DNA from: Thermoleophilia bacterium
GTDB taxonomy: Bacteria > Actinomycetota > Thermoleophilia > Gaiellales > Gaiellaceae
Length of the DNA stretch: 7,015 bases
Assembly (NCBI GenBank): GCA_025934335.1
Contig: JAICYG010000143.1
Location: forward strand, 1 to 7,015
Reading direction: 5' to 3'
Under the pieces are notes generated by a model. It was not told where the DNA came from. It was given only the letters and a program-made list of their open reading frames with translations, and did no database searches. This document shows, piece by piece, positions 1 to 3,278 of the stretch (positions are counted from its first letter, which is position 1; each line of letters starts with the position of its first letter). The position numbers were made by a program, and so were the translations under genes.

Positions 1-306
1 ACATGCGTTCGAGATGCCGACTGCCGCAAGCAGCTCCGCGGTGCAGACCCCGAGCCCGACCGCGAACGGCCCGTACGACGACGTGAACGGGACGACCTCG
101 TGCACGAGCCCGATCGGGACGACGCGGTCGAGGAGCAGCGAGCCGCCGTGGAGGACGACGAAGACGCCCGTGAGGATCGTGAGGAAGCGGTGCACCTCCT
201 CGACGGCGAAGCGCGGCCGGCGCAAGGGCGGTGCGCAGAAGGCCGCGGCTGCGCAGCGAGACCGAGAGGAAGGAAGGGACGGCCGCCGGCTCGACCGGGC
301 CGACAT
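1..306 (-). CDS. Ferric-reductase-like transmembrane domain protein, partial (runs off window; N-terminus abnormal)
   Basis: Recognisable protein begins at about position 240 on the minus strand and stays open to base 1. It reads RRPRFAVEEVHRFL, a hydrophobic helix ending VVLHGG, then LLLDRVVPI, VVPFTSSYGPF and another hydrophobic helix. The two histidines (VHRFL and VLHGG) are 13 residues apart in one helix, the H-x13-H spacing that ligates haem in the ferric reductase/NADPH oxidase membrane-domain superfamily. The family role is transmembrane electron transfer through b-type haem. The expected first membrane helix upstream of RRPRF is missing. The only ATG in this frame (306) would add a Ser/Arg-rich stretch that does not look like a membrane helix. 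Upstream, in another frame, lies an ApbE fragment, so this gene has probably lost its start by a deletion or an assembly join. Family identity is fairly secure; the start and the intactness are not. Confidence 0.55.
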   Translation of the reverse strand, partial: MSARSSRRPSLPSSRSRCAAAAFCAPPLRRPRFAVEEVHRFLTILTGVFVVLHGGSLLLDRVVPIGLVHEVVPFTSSYGPFAVGLGVCTAELLAAVGISNAC

Positions 307-562
307 CCGCGGGCAGGCGGGCGAAGTCGCGGTCGTAGCCGGCGGCCGTGAGCGCGTCGCCGACGGCCGGGGTGACCAGGCCGCCGGTGACGCGAGCCGC
401 GTCGAGGGAGAGGATGAGCATCGACGCGAATTCCTCCGAGACAAGCGTCAGTCCGAGGGGTGCGGCATTGACGCGATTGAGCTCGGAGGAAGGATGAAAG
501 CGGCTGAAGCGGCGGTCCCGCGCCTCGAAGAGGGCGCGGTGGGCCTGCTCGATCCGGGTCAT
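275..562 (-). pseudogene. apbE: ApbE-family FAD:protein FMN transferase, N-terminal fragment
   Basis: The minus-strand frame from ATG 562 gives about 96 residues that look like the N-terminal part of ApbE: RRFSRFHPSSELNRVNAAP (residues 17-35), a helical segment LSLDAARVTGGLVTPAVGDAL, then AAGYDRDF (73-80). ApbE proteins attach FMN covalently to Ser/Thr of FMN-binding domains and are usually near 250-350 residues. Here the first roughly 20-25 residues of the family appear absent, since an in-frame TAG lies 12 codons upstream of the ATG. The later part, with the catalytic and Mg-binding region, is missing: similarity stops near residue 96, and the DNA then passes into a ferric-reductase-like frame. 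The same frame stays open to the window edge but is Arg/Pro-rich and not protein-like. I call it a truncated remnant. It starts 57 bp after the sigma factor stop on the same strand, with no convincing ribosome site. Confidence 0.55.
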
Positions 563-597
563 GCAGGCAGCCTGCGCGCCGCTGCTAAGCCGTCGCT

Positions 598-617
598 AAG
601 ACCTCCGTTGAGGTTTT
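598..617 (-). terminator. Possible hairpin terminator after the sigma factor gene
   Basis: Two bases past the sigma factor stop is an imperfect inverted repeat: AAAACCTC, loop AACG, GAGGTCTT read on the minus strand (one A-C mismatch). It lacks a proper U-run on the minus side. Read on the plus strand it is followed by TTTTGTT, but no plus-strand gene precedes it. The position fits an end-of-gene hairpin; function is inferred. Confidence 0.3.
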
Positions 618-619
618 GT

Positions 620-1390
620 TCAGACGCGCGCGGTGGCGCCGGCGAGCCGCGCCTTCAGGCGCAGGATCGCCTTCGTGTGGAGCTGCGAGACGCGCGACTC
701 GGTCACGCCCAGCACCTCGCCGATCTCGCGCAGGGTGAGCTCCTCGTAGTAGTAGAGCGTGACGACGAGCTTCTCGCGCTCGGGCAGCCGCGCGATCGCG
801 TCGGCGAGCGCCTCCCGCGTCTCGGTCTCGTCGAGCGCCTCGGCTGGGCGCGGCCCCGTCGTGTCTTCGATCGTGTCCATCAGCGAGATCTGGTCGCCGT
901 CGCCGGAGACCGACCAGAGCTCGTCGAGCGCGGCGATCGAGGAGCGCGAGATGTCGGAGAGCGATTCCTCGAGCTCCTCGACGGTGACCCCGATCTTCTC
1001 GGCGATCTGCTCGTCGGTCGGCGCCGTTCCGAGCTTCGCCTCGAGCTCGGCGATCGCGCGCTCGATCTCGCGGGCGCGCGAGCGGACGGAGCGCGGCACC
1101 CAGTCGAGCGCACGCAGCTCGTCGATGATCGCGCCCTTGATGCGAGCGATCGCATACGTCTCGAACTTGATGTCGCGGTCCGGGTCGTAGCGCTCGATCG
1201 CGCCGATCAACCCGAGCAGGCCGTACGAGACGAGGTCGCCCTCGTCCACGTGCGCCGGCAGCCCCGAGCCGAGCCGCCCCGCCACGTATTTGACGAGCGG
1301 CGCGTACGTGAGGATGAGGCGATCGCGGAGCGCCTTGTCGTTCGTCCGTCTGAACTCGACCCAGAGGGCGTGGGTGTCCTCCCCTGCCAC
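620..1390 (-). CDS. whiG: FliA/WhiG-family (sigma-28 type) RNA polymerase sigma factor
   Basis: This 256-aa protein has the full sigma-70 family group 3 layout. Region 2 (about residues 28-100) contains HVDEGDLVSYGLLGLIGAIE, RYDP and FETYAIARIKGAIIDELRALDWVPRSVR. Region 3 (about 103-150) includes TDEQIAEKIGVTVEEL. Region 4 (about 198-250) has RLPEREKLVVTLYYYEELTL followed by the helix-turn-helix REIGEVLGVTESRVSQLH. The DWVPRSVR motif and total length match FliA/WhiG proteins, which direct RNA polymerase to flagellar genes in motile bacteria or to sporulation genes in Streptomyces. Which role applies here cannot be decided: no flagellar gene and no anti-sigma partner is visible. The start is GTG 1390, fitting the usual N-terminus (HALWVEFRRTNDKALRDRLIL). 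No good Shine-Dalgarno precedes it; a TATTCT box ends 8 nt upstream, so a nearly leaderless message is possible. A 53-aa membrane protein gene ends 18 bp upstream. The symbol is given on family grounds only. Confidence 0.95.
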   Translation of the reverse strand: MAGEDTHALWVEFRRTNDKALRDRLILTYAPLVKYVAGRLGSGLPAHVDEGDLVSYGLLGLIGAIERYDPDRDIKFETYAIARIKGAIIDELRALDWVPRSVRSRAREIERAIAELEAKLGTAPTDEQIAEKIGVTVEELEESLSDISRSSIAALDELWSVSGDGDQISLMDTIEDTTGPRPAEALDETETREALADAIARLPEREKLVVTLYYYEELTLREIGEVLGVTESRVSQLHTKAILRLKARLAGATARV

Positions 1391-1398
1391 GGCTCTTG

Positions 1399-1404
1399 AG
1401 AATA
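1399..1404 (-). promoter_or_regulatory. Possible -10 box for the sigma factor gene
   Basis: TATTCT on the minus strand (1404 down to 1399) lies 8 nt before GTG 1390. A transcript from it would begin at or within a base or two of the start codon, consistent with the lack of a ribosome site there. I see no convincing -35 hexamer at 16-18 nt. Low confidence; transcription from the upstream small gene is the alternative. Confidence 0.25.
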
Positions 1405-1408
1405 CGCC

Positions 1409-1570
1409 CTAGGAGCGCGTTTTCCTCAGTGCAGCCCACGCGAGGGTCGCCATCCAGGCCGCGAGGGCGGCCGCGGCGGCAGCGATCGGCCACCTAGAGG
1501 CCTCCGCGCTCCAGAGTGCGATCGCCGCGAATCCAAGGGTGATGGCCGAGAAGAGCACCGCGAGCGGCAC
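1409..1570 (-). CDS. Small two-helix membrane protein (hypothetical)
   Basis: A 53-aa frame starts at GTG 1570. It shows two hydrophobic segments, PLAVLFSAITLGFAAIALW (about residues 2-20) and an Ala-rich helix WPIAAAAAALAAWMATLAW (27-45), separated by a short polar loop (SAEASR), and ends in a positively charged tail RKTRS. This is the pattern of a small two-pass inner-membrane protein with a cytoplasmic basic C-terminus. I recognise no family and assign no function. The frame continues open upstream into the antisense of the tRNA, but that part is an artefact, and the only reasonable start codon is GTG 1570, with GGAG 12 nt before it (rather far). It ends 18 bp before the sigma factor start, so the two are probably co-transcribed. 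Alternatively it could be a chance frame, but the clean hydrophobic pattern argues for a real gene. Confidence 0.5.
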   Translation of the reverse strand: MPLAVLFSAITLGFAAIALWSAEASRWPIAAAAAALAAWMATLAWAALRKTRS

Positions 1571-1612
1571 GGGGCAAGGGTACTCCGGCGTGAAGGCCCC
1601 GTGGGGCGCCGA

Positions 1613-1618
1613 TACAAT
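1613..1618 (+). promoter_or_regulatory. -10 box of the tRNA-Trp promoter
   Basis: TACAAT, one mismatch from the TATAAT consensus, sits 14 nt before the first base of tRNA-Trp. Transcription would begin near 1625 and give a leader of about 8 nt. The hexamer 17 nt upstream (GTGAAG, 1590-1595) is only a weak -35 match. The position relative to the tRNA makes the -10 call credible. Confidence 0.6.
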
Positions 1619-1632
1619 CCTTCCCGCAACCC

Positions 1633-1705
1633 AGGGGCGTGGCGCAATTGGTAGCGCACCGGTCTCCAAAACCGGGGGTTGCAGGTTCGAGTCCTGTCGC
1701 CCCTG
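1633..1705 (+). tRNA. tRNA-Trp (anticodon CCA)
   Basis: The 73-nt sequence folds into a full cloverleaf. Acceptor arms are AGGGGCG (1633-1639) and CGCCCCT (1698-1704), with discriminator G1705. The D stem is GCGC/GCGC around loop AATTGGTA. The anticodon stem CCGGT/ACCGG holds loop CTCCAAA with anticodon CCA at 1666-1668. The variable loop is 5 nt, and the T arm is GCAGG, TTCGAGT, CCTGT (first pair G-U). The terminal CCA is not encoded directly after the discriminator (the next bases are CTCCA), so it would be added enzymatically. In many bacteria tRNA-Trp precedes secE-nusG; that is not the case here. Confidence 0.97.
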
Positions 1706-1730
1706 CTCCAAGAATCCGCGATTTCGGCGG

Positions 1731-1736
1731 TACTAT
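1731..1736 (+). promoter_or_regulatory. Possible -10 box for the Cys-rich protein gene
   Basis: TACTAT fits the TANNNT -10 pattern and lies 61 nt before the chosen TTG start, giving a 5' untranslated region of about 55 nt. It overlaps an in-frame ATG at 1735, which argues against that ATG as the start. No clear -35 is seen. Read-through from tRNA-Trp is the alternative. Confidence 0.35.
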
Positions 1737-1797
1737 GGGCGTGCCGAGGAGGTCTCCACGAGCCTCCCTCAACGAGCATGGCACCGAAGGAGCACCA

Positions 1798-2154
1798 TTG
1801 AATAGTGACGACGAGTTGGACCGTCGGCGTGAACGTGCTGCGCGCAATGAGTCCCTCTTCCGCCAGGTCAACGAGCGCATCGACGAGCTCGCCCAAAAGT
1901 TCCAGCTACGCGAAGAGACCCTCAGTTGCGTGTGCGAGTGCGCGGACCCGATGTGTGTCGAGCGAATCGAGATCTCGCACCATGAGTACGAGCGAGTTCG
2001 CAAGCACCCGGAGGAGTTCATCATCAGGCCGGGCCATGAGGTTTCGCAGGTGGAAGAGGTCGTACACCGCGAAACTCGGTGGATCGTCGTTCGCAAGGTC
2101 GGCGTCGCTGCCACCGTCGCAGCCGAGCTTCAGGAGTCAGCCGACGGCGATTAG
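1798..2154 (+). CDS. Cys-rich conserved hypothetical protein
   Basis: The 118-aa soluble protein starts with a charged, probably coiled helix (residues 1-40, with RRRERAARNESLFRQVNERI). A cysteine cluster follows: C44, C46 and C48, then C53 (SCVCECADPMC). Next are EISHHEYERVRKHPEEFIIRPGHE (58-81) and a beta-rich C-terminal part around RETRWIVVRKVG. I recall similar small proteins with the same C-x-C-x-C-x4-C core and PGHE motif in Thermoleophilia genomes, but I know of no function. The four cysteines and H80 could bind a metal such as zinc; that is inference. The start is TTG 1798, preceded by AAGGAG with 5 nt spacing. In-frame ATG 1735 and GTG 1741 upstream would add about 20 residues of doubtful composition. 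The frame also runs back through the tRNA, which is meaningless. The gene is probably monocistronic or shares a message with the next small gene 57 bp downstream. Confidence 0.85.
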   Translation: MNSDDELDRRRERAARNESLFRQVNERIDELAQKFQLREETLSCVCECADPMCVERIEISHHEYERVRKHPEEFIIRPGHEVSQVEEVVHRETRWIVVRKVGVAATVAAELQESADGD

Positions 2155-2211
2155 CCGCTCGAGCCCGAACCGCCGGGTGTTTCGTCAGCGGCCGCGGTGG
2201 GAGTTGCAGCC

Positions 2212-2415
2212 GTGGAAGCGATCGACGAAGAGTGGATCAGCGCCCTGATGCTCGCCGTAGCCGCCGCCGAACAGGTGATGGCGGTCAGCGAGGATCTACC
2301 GGCCCCGTCCGTCGCTCCGATTCGAGGCGCGGCGACCGTGCTCCGTGACCTCGCAGCACGCGAGATCGAGCGGACGCGAGGCGACGGCTCGCAGGGTCTT
2401 GAGCGCCCCATCTAG
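2212..2415 (+). CDS. Small helical hypothetical protein
   Basis: A 67-aa frame of acidic, mostly alpha-helical character: VEAIDEEWISALMLAVAAAE (residues 1-20), a Pro-containing turn (DLPAPSVAPIRG), a second helix (ATVLRDLAAREIERTRG) and a short polar tail. Codons end mainly in G or C, as in the neighbouring genes. I chose GTG 2212 because GGGAG lies 8 nt before it; GTG 2197 would add five residues. I do not recognise a family. It follows the Cys-rich gene in the same frame after that gene's TAG, with a 57-bp gap, so the two may be co-transcribed. Its TAG stop shares the CTAG palindrome with the stop of the convergent PAS gene, which supports both ends. A small two-helix binding or regulatory protein is one guess only. 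Confidence 0.55.
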   Translation: MEAIDEEWISALMLAVAAAEQVMAVSEDLPAPSVAPIRGAATVLRDLAAREIERTRGDGSQGLERPI

Positions 2416-2803
2416 GGACCCGCTCGGTCGGCGTTCGCCGCGCGTGGATCGTCGTCGTCGAGCAGCCACCAGGCGGCGACGAATAGGGCAGCTTGCCGAC
2501 CGTCGTCGGCACCACGACGAACGCGACGGGCACGGTGCTGCCGTCGCGGCGCTGGACGAGGCGCATGCCCTCCCGGCGCTTGTTCGTCAGGAGCCGGCTC
2601 CGGTCGATGCCGTCGGTGAAGTCGCCCACGTCGTGCGCGAGGAGCTCCTCGCGCGTGTAGCCGAGGATCTCGCAGGCGCAGTCGTTGACGGTCACGTACC
2701 TGCCCTCCTCGTCGTAGACGACGATCGCCATCTCGGCCTGCTGGATCGCCTCCAGGAGCAGGGTCTGGAGGACGAGGGCGTGGGCGCTGTCGCCGACGGT
2801 CAT
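2412..2803 (-). pseudogene. Small PAS-domain protein, frameshifted near its C-terminus
   Basis: From ATG 2803 the frame gives a PAS sensor fold: a helical N-cap (residues 8-24), AIVVYDEEGRYVTVNDCACE (26-45), ILGYTREELLAHDVGDFT (46-63), a helix with RLLTNKRREGM, and the closing strands RLVQRRDGSTVPVAFVVVP (81-99). PAS domains sense ligands, redox state or light, or mediate dimerisation. After KLPY (residue 107) this frame becomes nonsense. The natural continuation, FVAAWWLLDDDDPRAANAD with a TAG at 2414-2412, lies in another frame. One T missing from a short T-run (minus strand TATTCG, 2486-2481, where TATTTCG would restore the frame) explains the shift; the restored product would be 130 aa. 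No output domain is attached, so the intact form would be a stand-alone PAS protein. The break could be a real mutation or a base-calling or assembly error. Only weak ribosome-site similarity (GCAGG) precedes the ATG. Confidence 0.7.
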
Positions 2804-2844
2804 GACCTGCGAGTCTCTCAGAGCGACTGGGTGCCGCCCGACGT

Positions 2845-2870
2845 GGTAGGGCGGCCACGGCCGCCCTACC
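2845..2870. repeat. Perfect 12-bp inverted repeat in the divergent intergenic region
   Basis: GGTAGGGCGGCC (2845-2856) is followed after two bases (AC) by its exact reverse complement GGCCGCCCTACC (2859-2870). As RNA it would form a very stable hairpin, with the inner base pairs opening to make the loop. It lies between divergently read genes (PAS at 2803 and zinc ribbon at 2978), so it is not at a gene end as a terminator would be. No T-run follows on either strand. It could be a dispersed palindromic repeat or an operator. The remainder of 2804-2977 shows nothing else I can name except a possible -10 at its right end. Confidence 0.75.
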
Positions 2871-2965
2871 CGCGACACAACCGGCCATGGGGAGAGGTAT
2901 GGCCCCGTGTCGAACCTGCGGCCAGGGTAGCGACCCCGACCCTGGTGCCGAGGTTTCCTACGCGC

Positions 2966-2971
2966 TAGGTT
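2966..2971 (+). promoter_or_regulatory. Possible -10 box for a leaderless zinc-ribbon transcript
   Basis: TAGGTT (TANNNT pattern) ends 6 nt before the ATG at 2978. A transcript would begin at the A of the ATG, the arrangement of leaderless genes common in Actinobacteria. No convincing -35 is seen. Confidence 0.35.
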
Positions 2972-2977
2972 CGAGGG

Positions 2978-3238
2978 ATGGCACGGGAGCCGGACGAGAC
3001 GACGGCCGAGCGCGAGCTGACGCGGCGGCTGCGGCGGCGGAACGTCAGCATGCGCTGCCCCGCCTGCGACTGGACGCTCGACGGGCCGATCGGCGACTAC
3101 CTGCTCGAGCCCGTAAGCGGCGCGGACGCCACCGGAGCCCTCAAGGGCGTGAAGCTGAAGGTGTTCGCGTGCCGCAATTGCGGCTACGTGCGGCTGCACT
3201 CCGCGAACCTCCTCAGCGACCTCTCTCGCGGCGGCTGA
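2978..3238 (+). CDS. Zinc-ribbon hypothetical protein
   Basis: An 86-aa protein. Residues 1-24 form a highly charged helix rich in Arg and Glu. Two knuckles follow, CPAC (27-30) and CRNC (65-68, in FACRNCGYVRL), which together form a four-cysteine zinc-ribbon site. The intervening segment, DWTLDGPIGDYLLEP to KGVKLKVFA, looks like the beta strands of a rubredoxin-like ribbon. The C-terminus LHSANLLSDLSRGG is short. Such small ribbons bind nucleic acid or proteins; no specific function can be assigned. ATG 2978 is chosen since it covers the whole charged helix; GAGGG directly abuts it, too close to act as a normal ribosome site, and leaderless initiation is possible. ATG 3050, immediately before the first knuckle, is the alternative. 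It is read in the same direction as the histidine kinase and ends 40 bp before it, so the two may form an operon, with the ribbon protein as a possible accessory factor (inference). Confidence 0.8.
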   Translation: MAREPDETTAERELTRRLRRRNVSMRCPACDWTLDGPIGDYLLEPVSGADATGALKGVKLKVFACRNCGYVRLHSANLLSDLSRGG

Positions 3239-3278
3239 AGGCGTCGAACCGGCTCACGCCGGGCAGACGGGCGCAACA

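Noticed and set aside
584..600. Short direct repeat GCTAAG...GCTAAG downstream of the sigma factor
   Set aside because: Two hexamers 5 nt apart, part of which belongs to the hairpin at 598-617. Too short to call an attachment site or operator.
14..1399. A very long plus-strand open frame (461 codons) across the left end
   Set aside because: It lies antisense to the sigma factor and ApbE fragment, is Arg/Asp/Glu-rich with no recognisable domain, and is a typical high-GC shadow frame.
1639..1797. N-terminal extension of the Cys-rich protein (MAQLVAHRSPKPGVAGSSPV...)
   Set aside because: This is the tRNA itself read as protein, a common annotation artefact. TTG 1798 with AAGGAG is a better start.
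1494..2114. Minus-strand frames containing GATGLEPATPGF or RQDSNLQPPVLETGALPI
   Set aside because: These are well-known false proteins produced by translating the antisense of a tRNA gene; here they lie across tRNA-Trp.
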